A stretch of 64,000 nucleotides of DNA, taken from Methylomonas lenta. Its GTDB lineage: Bacteria; Pseudomonadota; Gammaproteobacteria; Methylococcales; Methylomonadaceae. Below are positions 18,559 to 28,486 of this stretch, in pieces (positions within the stretch are counted from its first letter, which is position 1; the number at the start of each line of letters is the position of its first letter). The stretch lies in assembly GCF_001644015.1 (NCBI RefSeq), contig NZ_LUUI01000102.1, positions 47,344-111,343 on the forward strand, read 5' to 3'. A program made the translations under genes and the position numbers. Under the pieces are notes generated by a model that saw nothing but the letters and a program-made list of their open reading frames with translations, was not told the origin of the DNA and did no database searches.

Positions 18559-19791
18559 ATGCACATATTAAAAAACACTAACTCCCTACAGAGTAGAGCC
18601 TTTTCTTTAGGTGAAAAAGCCGTGCCTTTTTTCATTATCGCCATTCATTTCTCTACAGCTGCGACATTAGTATTATCAATTTTTATTGCCTTGTTATGGC
18701 TTGCATCAGGTCAGATTAAGTATACGATACTAATAGCCAGGCAAGCCCCCATGATACTTTTTGCCTTGCTGCTATTGGCATATATGTTATTTAGCATCAG
18801 CTACTCGCTGGCTCCTTATCCTGAAGCTTTCGCCACTTTATCAAAATATCGCAAGTTACTGCTATTGTTGGTTTTAATTCCATTTCTAAATACTGATCAT
18901 CAACGAAAACGGTGTGAAAACTTTTTACTAGCCGCATTGATAACAAGCCTGATTATTGCTTTTGCGGGATTTTTCGACTTATTACCCTCGGACTTAAGCG
19001 AACTTCTACTCAAAAATCACATTACCCACAGCCTATTCATGGCGTTTTTAGGCTTTTTTTGCATACATCAACTTTACGGTAATAAAAGCTACAGATTACT
19101 TTGGGCCAGTGTATTAATTTTGGTTGTTGTAAATCTATTTATTGTTGCAGACGGTAGAACAGGTCAATTAGCTTTCCTGCTATTATCAGCGCTATTTTTT
19201 CTACAAGTTTTCAGCTTTAGAACAGCCCTTATATTTGGCGTTACCACCATTGCCGCTTTTACACTGTTCTTACTTTTCTCGCCCTATGCCGAACGACTTC
19301 ATGAAGGGATTGACCAATCAATTAGTTTTTATCATAACGACCCAAGTGTAGGTGATACCTCAATGGGGTTACGGTTAACTTGGTGGAATAGCACGCTAAC
19401 CATCATCCAACAATCGCCTTGGTTAGGTGACGGCATAGGAGGTCTACCTTATAAGTTTCATGAGATTTTTCCTAATCTTTCACAAATGGTTAACCCCCAC
19501 AATGAATATTTACTGATAACCGCCCAACTCGGCTTACTTGGCTTATTTATGTTCTTGGCATTTCTAGCCTCAATTCTGAGACATGCAACCCACTTAGCGC
19601 AAACACAGCGTTGGCTACTGCAAGGAATATGGCTAAGTTTTGTTGCAAGCTGTTTTTTCAACTCATCCCTTTTAGATCACACGGAAGGGCATTGGTTTAT
19701 AACCTTAATCGCCCTGTACTCTGCACCACTAATAACTTCTAAAGCATGCTTAGCGTCATCATCATCACCAAAAATGAATCCCAACATATAG
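18559..19791 (+). CDS. O-antigen ligase-like membrane protein
   Basis: The 410-residue protein has about 10-12 hydrophobic segments and a large periplasmic loop. Within the loop are LGDGIGGLPYKF and then MVNPHNEYLLITAQLGLLGL, the Wzy_C/WaaL signature, whose His (NPHNEY) is important in ligases. WaaL proteins transfer undecaprenyl-linked O-antigen to lipid A-core in the periplasm. The family also holds polymerases and protein O-oligosaccharyltransferases, so the exact reaction is inferred from its place among LPS genes. Its end overlaps the next gene by 46 bp. Confidence 0.8.
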   Translation: MHILKNTNSLQSRAFSLGEKAVPFFIIAIHFSTAATLVLSIFIALLWLASGQIKYTILIARQAPMILFALLLLAYMLFSISYSLAPYPEAFATLSKYRKLLLLLVLIPFLNTDHQRKRCENFLLAALITSLIIAFAGFFDLLPSDLSELLLKNHITHSLFMAFLGFFCIHQLYGNKSYRLLWASVLILVVVNLFIVADGRTGQLAFLLLSALFFLQVFSFRTALIFGVTTIAAFTLFLLFSPYAERLHEGIDQSISFYHNDPSVGDTSMGLRLTWWNSTLTIIQQSPWLGDGIGGLPYKFHEIFPNLSQMVNPHNEYLLITAQLGLLGLFMFLAFLASILRHATHLAQTQRWLLQGIWLSFVASCFFNSSLLDHTEGHWFITLIALYSAPLITSKACLASSSSPKMNPNI

Positions 19792-20498
19792 CACGTTGCC
19801 TGGCATCGGTGGCATGGGCGGATGAAATCATTGTCTTGGATTCTGGCAGTACGGATGATACCGTCGCTATCTGTAAACAATTCACCGATCAAATATTTGT
19901 TACTGATTGGCCAGGCTTTGGCCCACAAAAACAGCGTGCGCTAGAAAAAGCCCAGTATGAATGGGTATTATCGCTTGATGCTGATGAGATTATAAACGAT
20001 GAATTAAAAGCAGAAATACAACAGGCCATGCTGGAAAGCACTCATATTCAAGGATTTGAAATCCCCAGACTATCTAGCTATTGTGGTCGACAAATCAAAC
20101 ATGGCGGCTGGTGGCCTGATTATGTGCTGCGATTATTTCAGCGTGAATCTGGGCATTTTACTGATGATATCGTCCACGAACGTATTGTAGTGACTGGCAA
20201 GATTGATCGCTTAGATAACCCAATACTGCATGAAGCCTTCGTTGACCCTAACGAAGTGCTGCATAAGATCAACAGCTATTCCTCACTTGGCGCGCAAAAA
20301 CTGTTAACTCAAGGTAAAAAGTCTAATCTGGGTTTGGCTATTATTAAAGGGCTTTGGACCTTTATACGCACTTATTTCCTCAAAGCAGCCATCTTAGATG
20401 GCGCTGAAGGCTTGATGTTGGCAATATCCAACGCTGAAGGCAGTTATTACAAGTATTTAAAATTGCGTAATCTGCATTGCAAGCAAAAAAATGATTAG
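19746..20498 (+). CDS. GT2 glycosyltransferase, WaaE/KdtX type
   Basis: This 250-residue GT-A enzyme starts MLSVIIITKNES, with VLDSGSTDDT binding the nucleotide sugar and LSLDADEII supplying the metal-binding acidic motif. The pattern FEIPRLSSYCGRQIKHGGWWPD is typical of the WaaE/KdtX LPS core beta-1,4-glucosyltransferase subgroup. A C-terminal amphipathic part (LWTFIRTYFLKAAILDG) probably docks to the membrane. The gene starts inside the end of the ligase-like gene and overlaps the next gene by 8 bp. Confidence 0.85.
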   Translation: MLSVIIITKNESQHIARCLASVAWADEIIVLDSGSTDDTVAICKQFTDQIFVTDWPGFGPQKQRALEKAQYEWVLSLDADEIINDELKAEIQQAMLESTHIQGFEIPRLSSYCGRQIKHGGWWPDYVLRLFQRESGHFTDDIVHERIVVTGKIDRLDNPILHEAFVDPNEVLHKINSYSSLGAQKLLTQGKKSNLGLAIIKGLWTFIRTYFLKAAILDGAEGLMLAISNAEGSYYKYLKLRNLHCKQKND

Positions 20499-21309
20499 GT
20501 TAATATCGATCATCATCACTACTTATAATTGGCCAGAGGCTCTAGCCGCTTGCTTGGACAGTTTGCAGGATCAGCATGATCAAGGCTTTGAAATTATTAT
20601 TGCCGATGATGGCTCCACGCCTGAGACGCAGCAATTAGTCGCAAATTTTAAGCAAGTCAGCCAAATACATGTCTTGCATATCTATCAAGAAGACCGTGGC
20701 TTTAGAGCCGGCACAATTCGCAATAAGGCAGTGGCTGCCTGTCGCGGCGATTATTTATTATTTATGGATAGTGATTGTGTCGCTTTCCCAAATTTTATCG
20801 ATCGCCATCGCAAACTGGCAGAAACCGGCTATTTTATCCCTGGTAACAGGCTGTTATTAAGTGAAAGCTATACCAAAAAAGTGTTGCAGCAAAAAATACC
20901 GCTGCATAAGCAATCAGTCGGTTTTTTCCTGACTCAATGGTTGCAACGACACGTTAATCGCTTGCTGCCGTTACTATATATACCTGTCAACCATTGGCGT
21001 TATCGTCATCCGCAGCGCTGGCAAAAAGCCATGACCTGCAATCTGGCAGTATGGAAGCAGGACTTTTTTGCTGTGAACGGTTTCGACGAAATCTTTGAAG
21101 GTTGGGGCTACGAAGACTCAGATTTGATAATCCGATTAATTCATAACGGCATCAAACGCAAAGAAGGCCGCTTTGCGGTGCCGGTTATTCACCTTTGGCA
21201 TCGCCAAAACGATAGAAGCCAACATGATGAAAATTATCAGCGTCTACTGAATCGTCTCAACGATACAGCTTTAATTTGTGCCCAACAGGGTATCGACCAA
21301 TATATTTAG
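20491..21309 (+). CDS. GT2 glycosyltransferase (chondroitin-synthase-like two-part)
   Basis: This 272-residue enzyme has an N-terminal GT-A domain: IIITTYNWPEAL, IIADDGSTPETQ and LLFMDSDCVAF with the DxD motif. Its C-terminal part, VNGFDEIFEGWGYEDSDLIIRL, resembles the galactosyltransferase C-terminal domain of chondroitin-polymerase-like enzymes. It is the last gene of the four-gene plus-strand glycan run and overlaps its predecessor. Donor and acceptor are unknown; an LPS core or O-glycan role is inferred from context. Confidence 0.85.
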   Translation: MIRLISIIITTYNWPEALAACLDSLQDQHDQGFEIIIADDGSTPETQQLVANFKQVSQIHVLHIYQEDRGFRAGTIRNKAVAACRGDYLLFMDSDCVAFPNFIDRHRKLAETGYFIPGNRLLLSESYTKKVLQQKIPLHKQSVGFFLTQWLQRHVNRLLPLLYIPVNHWRYRHPQRWQKAMTCNLAVWKQDFFAVNGFDEIFEGWGYEDSDLIIRLIHNGIKRKEGRFAVPVIHLWHRQNDRSQHDENYQRLLNRLNDTALICAQQGIDQYI

Positions 21310-21401
21310 GGTCTACTCAGTAAATCTGCATTCATAAAATACAACGCCAGCACTTTTAGAATGAACTACTTGCAACGTTAAGTTAGTTTTTTAGAAATCA
21401 A

Positions 21402-22565
21402 CTACCGGCTAGCACTTGAACTATAAGCACTTTTGATGGCCTTTGCTAGCTCATGCACAGCCATCGCATAATGGGTGCTGTGGTTATAACGGGTAATAAC
21501 GTAGAAATTAGGATAGCCCAATAAATACTCATCATTACTATTGTGTCTCAGCCATATTAGACGCAAAGGATCATCACAATGACAATCAATGGCAGGCAAT
21601 AAGCCAGCTTTTTGTAGGCTATTGATAGAATACAAATTATCCAGTCCTGGCTCCATATTACTGGCTGCAGAAAGATTTCCACGTAACGGCGAAACTACCG
21701 GCTTTCCGGGTTGCCAGCCATGTTGAGAAAAATAATTCGCTACACTGCCGATACTATCTTCCGGATCCCAAAGATCTCGATGGCCATCAGCGTTAAAATC
21801 CACCGCCCATTCTAAAAAACTGCTGGGCATAAACTGTCCTAAACCCATGGCACCAGCAAATGAACCTACTGGTTTTGCTGGGTTTATATGTTCGCTACGC
21901 GACATTAGCAGAAAGTTTTCCAGTTCGCCGCGAAAATATTCGCCGCGCCGCTGATAATCAAAAGATAACGTGGTCAATGCATCAATCACCCTATGACTGC
22001 CGACATAGCTGCCAAACGTGGTTTCAACCGCCATTATGCCAAGGATGTATTCTGCCGGCACACCATACTGCTTACTGGCACGCTGCAAAGCCAATCGATG
22101 TTCACGCCAAAAACTAACACCACTATTGATATGTCTGCTATCCAGAAACTTGGCTCGATAGCGAGACCAACTGCCTTGGCTAGGTTTAGATTTTAAACTT
22201 TTATCGGACTTCGCCAGATAGTCCAATGTCCATTGCTTACGCTTGGCTTGCGAAAACAGGCCGTTGAGATAGGCGCGGTCAAACCCATGTTTTTGTACCA
22301 TCTCATCGATAAACCGATTCACAGATTGATAACCGGCATAATCTCCGGAAACACTATTGGCATGATAGCCACCAACGCTAGTTTGCGCATGAATAGTTGG
22401 CGCTGTCTTTTTGGGCTGACTAGGGGCGGCTTGTATAGTCGGAGTGCTGCTGCCTTGAGTACTTGCTAGAGGTTTTTCGGCTTGATTGGCACAACCGCCA
22501 AACATTAATAATGCTAAGCCTAAGCTGAGGCGTTGTGAAATATGGGCTAAAAAAATCATGGACAT
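21402..22565 (-). CDS. mltB: lytic murein transglycosylase B
   Basis: MltB is an outer-membrane lipoprotein that cleaves peptidoglycan to 1,6-anhydro-muropeptides. This 387-residue protein has a signal with a lipobox-like MFGGC (Cys near residue 25), then a Gln/Ser/Pro-rich linker. The catalytic block has IMAVETTFGSYVG with the active-site Glu, then GSFAGAMGLGQFMPSS and DLWDPEDSIGSVANYF, all hallmarks of the family. ATGs at 22565 and 22559 are both possible starts. It lies 10 bp downstream of pilU on the same strand. Confidence 0.93.
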   Translation of the reverse strand: MSMIFLAHISQRLSLGLALLMFGGCANQAEKPLASTQGSSTPTIQAAPSQPKKTAPTIHAQTSVGGYHANSVSGDYAGYQSVNRFIDEMVQKHGFDRAYLNGLFSQAKRKQWTLDYLAKSDKSLKSKPSQGSWSRYRAKFLDSRHINSGVSFWREHRLALQRASKQYGVPAEYILGIMAVETTFGSYVGSHRVIDALTTLSFDYQRRGEYFRGELENFLLMSRSEHINPAKPVGSFAGAMGLGQFMPSSFLEWAVDFNADGHRDLWDPEDSIGSVANYFSQHGWQPGKPVVSPLRGNLSAASNMEPGLDNLYSINSLQKAGLLPAIDCHCDDPLRLIWLRHNSNDEYLLGYPNFYVITRYNHSTHYAMAVHELAKAIKSAYSSSASR

Positions 22566-22575
22566 AATTTGTTAT

Positions 22576-23709
22576 TTATCGGTAAAGGCTACCGTTATTT
22601 TCTTCGGTTTCCGTTAATTTTAGGTCGTCATCATCAAAATTGGCATTTTCTGCACCCAGCTTGATCATCAATCTGACCTCGTTTCTGGAATCTGCAGAAT
22701 TCAATGCATCTTCATAACTAATTCTACCGGCAGTATACAAATCGTATAGTGCCTGATCGAAAGTCTGCATGCCGTTTTCGCGCGAATTTTTCATCAGTTC
22801 TTTTAGTTTATGCACTTCGCCTTTGCGAATCAAATCCGATACCAACGGGGTATTTAGCAAAATTTCAATGGCGGGGTAACGACCCTTGCCATCGGCGCGT
22901 TTGACCAGTTGCTGAGCAACGATGCCGCGTAAATTTAGCGATAAATCCATGAAAATTTGCCCATGCATCTCTTCCGGGAAAAAATGCAGAATTCGATCGA
23001 GTGCCTGATTGGCATTGTTCGCATGCAGGGTACATAAACACAAATGCCCGGTTTCGGAAAAGGTAATGGCATGCTGCATGGTTTCCCTGGTTCTGACCTC
23101 ACCGATAAGAATTACATCCGGTGCTTGCCGTAAGGTGTTTTTCAGAGCCACTTCGTAGGACTCGGTATCCAGCCCGACTTCACGTTGGGTGATGATGCAA
23201 CCTTTATGCGGATGCACAAACTCAATCGGATCTTCAATGGTAATAATATGGCCGTTACTGTTTTCGTTACGATGCCGAATCAATGCGGCTAGCGAAGTTG
23301 ATTTACCGGTACCGGTTGCCCCCACAAACAACACCAGGCCGCGTTTGTACATAATGAGTTCTTTCAAAGTCGGCGGCAAATGCAGTTCTTCTGAAGAGGG
23401 GATGTTGGTTTCGATCCGACGTAACACCATGCCGGCCGCATCACGCTGAGTAAAAACGCTGACCCGGAAACGACCTAAGCCATCCACACCCATAGCAAAC
23501 TGACATTCCTTGGTGTGTTCAAATTCGTCCTTCTGCCGCTGCTCCATGATACTTAGGACGATTTTCAGGGCTTGATCTTTGCTGAGGATATTTTTCGATA
23601 CGTCTACCACTTTACCGTCAATCTTCATACAAGGCGGTTTGCCAGCGGTGATAAATAAATCCGAAGCCTTTTTTTCCACCATCAAGGCTAACAATGCTTT
23701 GAAATCCAT
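22576..23709 (-). CDS. pilU: type IV pilus retraction ATPase PilU
   Basis: PilU is the accessory retraction motor that works with PilT at the pilus base. The 377-residue protein has Walker A GATGTGKSTSLAALI (about 133-147), an Asp box and Walker B (DVILIGEVRTRETM), and the His box (CLCTLHANNA). It is longer than PilT, with an acidic C-terminal tail (FDDDDLKLTETEENN). The gene follows pilT by 13 bp, the standard pair order. Confidence 0.93.
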   Translation of the reverse strand: MDFKALLALMVEKKASDLFITAGKPPCMKIDGKVVDVSKNILSKDQALKIVLSIMEQRQKDEFEHTKECQFAMGVDGLGRFRVSVFTQRDAAGMVLRRIETNIPSSEELHLPPTLKELIMYKRGLVLFVGATGTGKSTSLAALIRHRNENSNGHIITIEDPIEFVHPHKGCIITQREVGLDTESYEVALKNTLRQAPDVILIGEVRTRETMQHAITFSETGHLCLCTLHANNANQALDRILHFFPEEMHGQIFMDLSLNLRGIVAQQLVKRADGKGRYPAIEILLNTPLVSDLIRKGEVHKLKELMKNSRENGMQTFDQALYDLYTAGRISYEDALNSADSRNEVRLMIKLGAENANFDDDDLKLTETEENNGSLYR

Positions 23710-23722
23710 AGGGCCTCCTGAA

Positions 23723-24760
23723 TTAACGGAACAGGTCTTTGTTGACAGCTTTTACCATGGCGGCTTTGGCAGTAATCAGGCCTTTGTCGACTAATTCCTT
23801 GAGATTTTGATCCAGTGTCTGCATGCCATCTTTACGTCCGGTTTGAATGGCCGAATACATTTGCGCCACTTTGGCTTCACGAATCAGATTGCGAATCGCC
23901 GCAGTGCCGACCATGATCTCATGCGCAGCAATCCGACCGCCGCCCACTTTTTTCAATAAGGTTTGCGAAATAACCGCCTGCAACGATTCGGACAACATGG
24001 AGCGTATCATGTCTTTTTCCGCCGCCGGGAATACATCGATAATACGGTCTATGGTCTTGGCGGCCGAGGTCGTATGCAACGTACCAAATACCAAGTGACC
24101 GGTTTCGGCTGCGGTTAAAGCCAGACGTATGGTTTCCAGATCGCGCATCTCACCGACCAGAATAATGTCCGGGTCTTCCCGTAGTGCCGAACGCAAGGCT
24201 TCGGTAAAACCCAAAGTATCGCGGTGAACCTCACGCTGATTAATCAAGGATTTTTGACTTTCGTGTACAAATTCGATCGGATCTTCAACGGTCAGAATAT
24301 GCGAGTAATCATTAGAGTTGATATGATTGATCATTGCCGCCAAAGTGGTTGATTTACCGGAGCCGGTTGGGCCGGTAACCAGAATCAAGCCGCGCGGTTT
24401 GTTACAAACTTCTTCAAAGAATTTAGGTGCGCCCAGCTCTTCCAGTGTCAGAACTTTGGAAGGAATGGTCCGAAATACAGCACCCGCACCTCTATCCTGA
24501 TTGAATGCATTAACCCTGAAACGCGCCACACCGGGTAAAGCGAAGGAAAAGTCTGTTTCCAGAAACTCTTCGAAATCGCGGCGCTGCTTGTCGTTCATGA
24601 TGTCATAAATCAGCGCATGGACTTCTTTATGCTCCAAAGCCGGAATATTTATGCGACGAATATCGCCATCAACCCGAATCATAGGCGGTAATCCCGCAGA
24701 AAGATGTAAATCTGAAGCTTTGTTTTTAACTGAAAAGGTCAATAATTCGGCGATATCCAT
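23723..24760 (-). CDS. pilT: type IV pilus twitching ATPase PilT
   Basis: PilT is the hexameric ATPase that depolymerises type IV pili for twitching motility and DNA uptake. The 345-residue protein has Walker A GPTGSGKST at 130-138, Walker B DIILVGEMRD, the His box VFGTLHTTSA, and the PilT-specific AIRNLIRE motif in the C-terminal third, which is needed for retraction. The start is the ATG at 24760. pilU follows on the same transcript. Confidence 0.96.
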   Translation of the reverse strand: MDIAELLTFSVKNKASDLHLSAGLPPMIRVDGDIRRINIPALEHKEVHALIYDIMNDKQRRDFEEFLETDFSFALPGVARFRVNAFNQDRGAGAVFRTIPSKVLTLEELGAPKFFEEVCNKPRGLILVTGPTGSGKSTTLAAMINHINSNDYSHILTVEDPIEFVHESQKSLINQREVHRDTLGFTEALRSALREDPDIILVGEMRDLETIRLALTAAETGHLVFGTLHTTSAAKTIDRIIDVFPAAEKDMIRSMLSESLQAVISQTLLKKVGGGRIAAHEIMVGTAAIRNLIREAKVAQMYSAIQTGRKDGMQTLDQNLKELVDKGLITAKAAMVKAVNKDLFR

Positions 24761-24869
24761 AGTCGAGTCTCAGCAATGATGAAATGATATGAGCAAGAAT
24801 AGTACAAATTGATCATCAAATCGCTCGTGATCGATAAGGTTTAACCTGTAAGCTTGATCGATAGTCAAA

Positions 24870-25211
24870 TCAGTGTTGCTCGTCACGTTCCGCGCAATGA
24901 ATACACAGATTGGCATAAGGTAATGCCGCCAGACGTTCTTTTTTGATCGACGCCCCACACCTCAGACAAGTGCCGTAGGTGCCGGCATCGATTCTGGAGA
25001 TGGCTTGCCTGATTTTATCCCCCTCACCCCGAGCGGCATTGCCCAGTGCATCCAGCACTTCGTCATTTTCATTTTCGGTCGCCTGTTCGGAACAATCCTG
25101 CTCCAACGGTCTATCTAAATGTCTGACATCGTCGGTAATTTTCCCCAATCTATCATCCAGTTCTTCCAGCATGTTCAGTAAATTTCCACGCACTTCTTGG
25201 TAGTCTTTCAT
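24870..25211 (-). CDS. DksA/TraR-family zinc finger protein
   Basis: This 113-residue protein has a predicted N-terminal coiled coil with many charged residues (about 1-75) and a C-terminal four-cysteine zinc finger (CLRCGAS...LCIHC), the DksA/TraR arrangement. The family binds the RNA polymerase secondary channel. It is shorter than true DksA (about 150 residues), and I could not assign the acidic coiled-coil tip with confidence, so it may be a paralogue with altered activity. It is divergent from icd. Confidence 0.85.
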   Translation of the reverse strand: MKDYQEVRGNLLNMLEELDDRLGKITDDVRHLDRPLEQDCSEQATENENDEVLDALGNAARGEGDKIRQAISRIDAGTYGTCLRCGASIKKERLAALPYANLCIHCAERDEQH

Positions 25212-25376
25212 TATTATTCTCCGCAGCCTAAGCTGCTATGGGTGGCTCAGAATTAGCCTCGGTGTTATCTTCTTATACAACTAAGTGGCAGTCCGTGCAA
25301 CGGCAACAATAAAGCAGAAGCGTTCTCCAGATCAGCACGCTATACTGAGATCATCATCCATTATGCGGAGTAAGGC

Positions 25377-26606
25377 ATGAATAAAATACGCGTCGTAAAC
25401 CCAGTCGTAGAAATTGATGGTGATGAAATGACCCGAATTATCTGGCACTTCATCAAAGACCAATTGATACTGCCTTATCTGGATTTAAGCATTGAGTATT
25501 TTGACCTAAGCATCGAGCACCGCGACGCTACAGATGATCAGGTCACAATAGACGCTGCCTATGCCATCAAAAAACATGGGGTTGGCATAAAATGCGCCAC
25601 GATCACGCCAGATGAGGATAGGGTTGCCGAATTTAATTTAAAAAAAATGTACAAATCGCCCAATGGCACCATTCGTAATATCCTGGATGGCACTGTGTTC
25701 CGCGAACCTATCATTTGCCAAAATGTGCCACGTTTGGTGCCAAACTGGACGCAGCCCATTTGTATAGGTCGGCATGCTTTTGGTGATCAATACCGCGCTA
25801 CAGATTTTGTTACCAAAGGAAAAGGCAAATTGCGTATCAGCTTTACCCCGGACGATGGCAGCGAAGAACAAGCGTTTGAGGTCTATCACTTTGCAGGCGA
25901 TGGTGTGGCGATGGCGATGTATAACACTGACGAATCCATCGCCGGTTTTGCTCGCAGCTGTTTTAACGTAGCGCTTGATCGTGGCTGGCCGTTATATTTA
26001 TCCACCAAAAACACTATCCTGAAAAAATACGATGGCCGCTTCAAGGATATTTTCGAGGCCATTTACCAAACCGAATACAAAGATCAATTTCTCGCCAAAG
26101 GGATTGTTTACGAACATAAACTGATAGACGATATGGTGGCTTCGGCCTTGAAATGGAATGGCGCTTTTGTTTGGGCTTGTAAAAACTACGATGGTGACGT
26201 GCAATCAGACACCGTCGCGCAAGGTTTCGGTTCACTGGGTTTGATGACATCCACGCTGGTGACGCCGGATGGCAAAATCATGGAAGCAGAAGCAGCACAC
26301 GGCACAGTCACTCGACACTATCGCCTGCATCAGCAGGGCAAAAAAACCTCTACCAATCCGATTGCATCCATTTTCGCTTGGACGCGGGGCTTGGCGTTTC
26401 GCGGAAAGCTGGATGGTAATGACGATTTGATCCAATTCTGCGAAACGCTGGAACAAGTCTGTGTCGACACAGTGGAAGCCGGTAAAATGACTAAAGATCT
26501 GGCTTTATGCATCTACGGCGATGATTTAAACGACTCACATTATTTGACTACCGAGGATTTTTTGGAAGCCTTGCGCAGCAATTTGGAGCAACGATTGGTG
26601 TCGTGA
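25377..26606 (+). CDS. icd: NADP-dependent isocitrate dehydrogenase (eukaryote-like type)
   Basis: This TCA-cycle enzyme oxidises isocitrate to 2-oxoglutarate. The 409 residues match the subfamily II homodimeric form found in eukaryotes and some bacteria rather than the E. coli type. Markers are [14 protein letters not shown] at the N-terminus, [19 protein letters not shown] (substrate serine region), the [27 protein letters not shown] metal-binding region and [12 protein letters not shown] cofactor loop. It is a single gene with its own upstream region, divergent from the DksA-like gene. Confidence 0.95.
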   Translation: MNKIRVVNPVVEIDGDEMTRIIWHFIKDQLILPYLDLSIEYFDLSIEHRDATDDQVTIDAAYAIKKHGVGIKCATITPDEDRVAEFNLKKMYKSPNGTIRNILDGTVFREPIICQNVPRLVPNWTQPICIGRHAFGDQYRATDFVTKGKGKLRISFTPDDGSEEQAFEVYHFAGDGVAMAMYNTDESIAGFARSCFNVALDRGWPLYLSTKNTILKKYDGRFKDIFEAIYQTEYKDQFLAKGIVYEHKLIDDMVASALKWNGAFVWACKNYDGDVQSDTVAQGFGSLGLMTSTLVTPDGKIMEAEAAHGTVTRHYRLHQQGKKTSTNPIASIFAWTRGLAFRGKLDGNDDLIQFCETLEQVCVDTVEAGKMTKDLALCIYGDDLNDSHYLTTEDFLEALRSNLEQRLVS

Positions 26607-26690
26607 AAGCGGCTCCGCGTTCCTGTGTGTTTTTAATCACCGATGTCTTTCTTGATTAGGCAATTGAAATTGGATAACTTTTAAATCCTC

Positions 26691-27827
26691 ATGAAAAACC
26701 AATCCGCCATCATCATTGTCGCTTTGGTCGTTGCGGGAATTGCTTATTTTGTCAGTCGTGGCCCGGAACCAGTCTCGGTGGCCGCCTACACCGTAGCGAA
26801 AGGTGAAGTACAAACCACGGTTGCCAATACCCGAGTCGGCACTGTCAAAGCTTGCCGGCGGGCTTATTTAGCGCCGGCAACAGGCGGACAGGTTGCGGCT
26901 TTGTATGTCACCGAAGGTGACAAAGTCAAGCAAGGCCAATTGCTGCTAGAAGTGTGGAATCAGGATTTAAAAGCTCAAGTTGCCTTGCAAAAGTCACAGA
27001 TCAAAGCCAGCCGAGCCAGCGCCGATCAGGCTTGCCAGCTAGCGGGTGGTGCTGAGCGTGAGGCTGCCCGCTTGTCGCGCCTACAACAAAACAAGCAAAT
27101 TGTTTCGATAGAACAGGTCGACAAGTCTGTCACCGGAAGCAAAGCACAACGTGCAGCTTGTCGAGCTGCATTGCAAGCGATTGAAGTTGCAGAAGCTCAG
27201 GTCACTGTTGCGGATACGGCCGTACGACGCACTCTGATATTGGCGCCGTTTGACGGTACGGTGGCTGAAGTAAACGCCGAACTGGGCGAATTTGTCACCC
27301 CATCGCCACCAGGCATTCCCACTCTGCCGCCTATCGATTTACTGGATATCAGTTGTTTGACAGTCTCTGCACCGATTGATGAAGTGGATGCCGCAAGCAT
27401 TAAGACTGGTATGCCTGCCGGGGTATCACTGGATGCATTTCCGGATAAACGCTACTCGGGCATAGTCACCCGGGTAGCGCCCTATGTATTGGAAAAAGAA
27501 AAACAGGCACGCACAGTTGAAGTAGAAGTCACCCTGAAAGACCCGAAAGATCTGGCAGAATTAATGCCGGGTTACAGTGCCGATGTTGAAGTGTTGCTGG
27601 CCAACAAGGATCAGGCCTTGCGATTACCGGCCGAAGCCATTTTGGATAATAACCGGGTTTTATTGATCGATAATGACCATGTATTGCACGAAAAAAACTT
27701 CCAGCCTGGCTTATCTAATTGGACCTATACCGAAGTATTATCAGGATTAAAAGCAGGCGATCGAGTGGTCATGTCGGTAGGTAAAGAGGGCGTGATTGAT
27801 GGGGCCAAGGTTATTATCAAACCATGA
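26691..27827 (+). CDS. HlyD/MacA-type periplasmic adaptor
   Basis: The 378-residue protein has an N-terminal membrane anchor (SAIIIVALVVAGIAYFV), then a biotinyl-lipoyl-like half (GGQVAALYVTEGDKVKQGQLLLEV), a helical hairpin (about 95-170) and the beta-barrel part (LILAPFDGTVAEVNAELGEFVTP). It resembles MacA-like adaptors that link an inner-membrane ABC exporter to an outer-membrane channel. The next gene, its ATPase, overlaps by 4 bp. No MacB/FtsX-type permease follows, so the exporter is incomplete in this locus. Confidence 0.88.
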   Translation: MKNQSAIIIVALVVAGIAYFVSRGPEPVSVAAYTVAKGEVQTTVANTRVGTVKACRRAYLAPATGGQVAALYVTEGDKVKQGQLLLEVWNQDLKAQVALQKSQIKASRASADQACQLAGGAEREAARLSRLQQNKQIVSIEQVDKSVTGSKAQRAACRAALQAIEVAEAQVTVADTAVRRTLILAPFDGTVAEVNAELGEFVTPSPPGIPTLPPIDLLDISCLTVSAPIDEVDAASIKTGMPAGVSLDAFPDKRYSGIVTRVAPYVLEKEKQARTVEVEVTLKDPKDLAELMPGYSADVEVLLANKDQALRLPAEAILDNNRVLLIDNDHVLHEKNFQPGLSNWTYTEVLSGLKAGDRVVMSVGKEGVIDGAKVIIKP

Positions 27828-28486
27828 TGCATTTGACTGATATTCACCGCTATTTTCAAGTTGGCGACCAGACGGTGCATGCTTTGAATGGCGTTAATCT
27901 GTCGGTAGAGTCTGGAGAATATGTCTCAGTGATGGGGCCTTCCGGTTCCGGAAAGTCTACTTTGTTGAATATAATTGCCTTGCTGGATCAGCCGACTTCC
28001 GGCAATTATATTTTAAATGGCAACGATGTCACCCGACAAACGGATGATGAGCTGGCAAAAATTCGTCGAGACAATATCGGCTTTGTATTTCAGTTTTTTC
28101 ATTTGATTCCAAGATTGACCGCAGCTGAAAACATTGAAATGCCGATGATATTAGCCGGGGTCGATAATAAAGAACGTAAGCAGAAAGTACAACAGGCTTT
28201 AGCTTCGGTAAACTTGCTCGACCGTGGCGAACACAAACCCAACCAGCTGTCTGGGGGTCAGTTGCAACGCATTGCCATCGCCCGAGCCATGATTATGCAA
28301 CCAGCCATTTTGCTGGCAGACGAACCGACCGGCAATTTGGACAGTAAGGCGGGCATGGAAATCATCGATTTATTGGAAAAACTCAATCAACAAGGCGTCA
28401 CCTTGATGATTATCACTCATGACAACAACATCGGTGAGCGGGCAAAACGGCGTATTCGTATAGTAGATGGCGCTATTGAGATTTGA
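27824..28486 (+). CDS. LolD/MacB-type ABC transporter ATPase
   Basis: This 220-residue ATPase has Walker A GPSGSGKST, a Q-loop in FVFQFFHLIPRLTAAEN, signature LSGGQLQRIAIARAM, Walker B ILLADEPTGNLDS and the switch His (ITHDNN). The TGNLDS form is typical of LolD/FtsE/MacB ATPases that power FtsX-fold permeases. It overlaps the adaptor gene as ATGATG/TGA. The expected permease gene is absent downstream: the strand switches at once to a zinc-ribbon protein and lptG. Confidence 0.9.
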   Translation: MMHLTDIHRYFQVGDQTVHALNGVNLSVESGEYVSVMGPSGSGKSTLLNIIALLDQPTSGNYILNGNDVTRQTDDELAKIRRDNIGFVFQFFHLIPRLTAAENIEMPMILAGVDNKERKQKVQQALASVNLLDRGEHKPNQLSGGQLQRIAIARAMIMQPAILLADEPTGNLDSKAGMEIIDLLEKLNQQGVTLMIITHDNNIGERAKRRIRIVDGAIEI

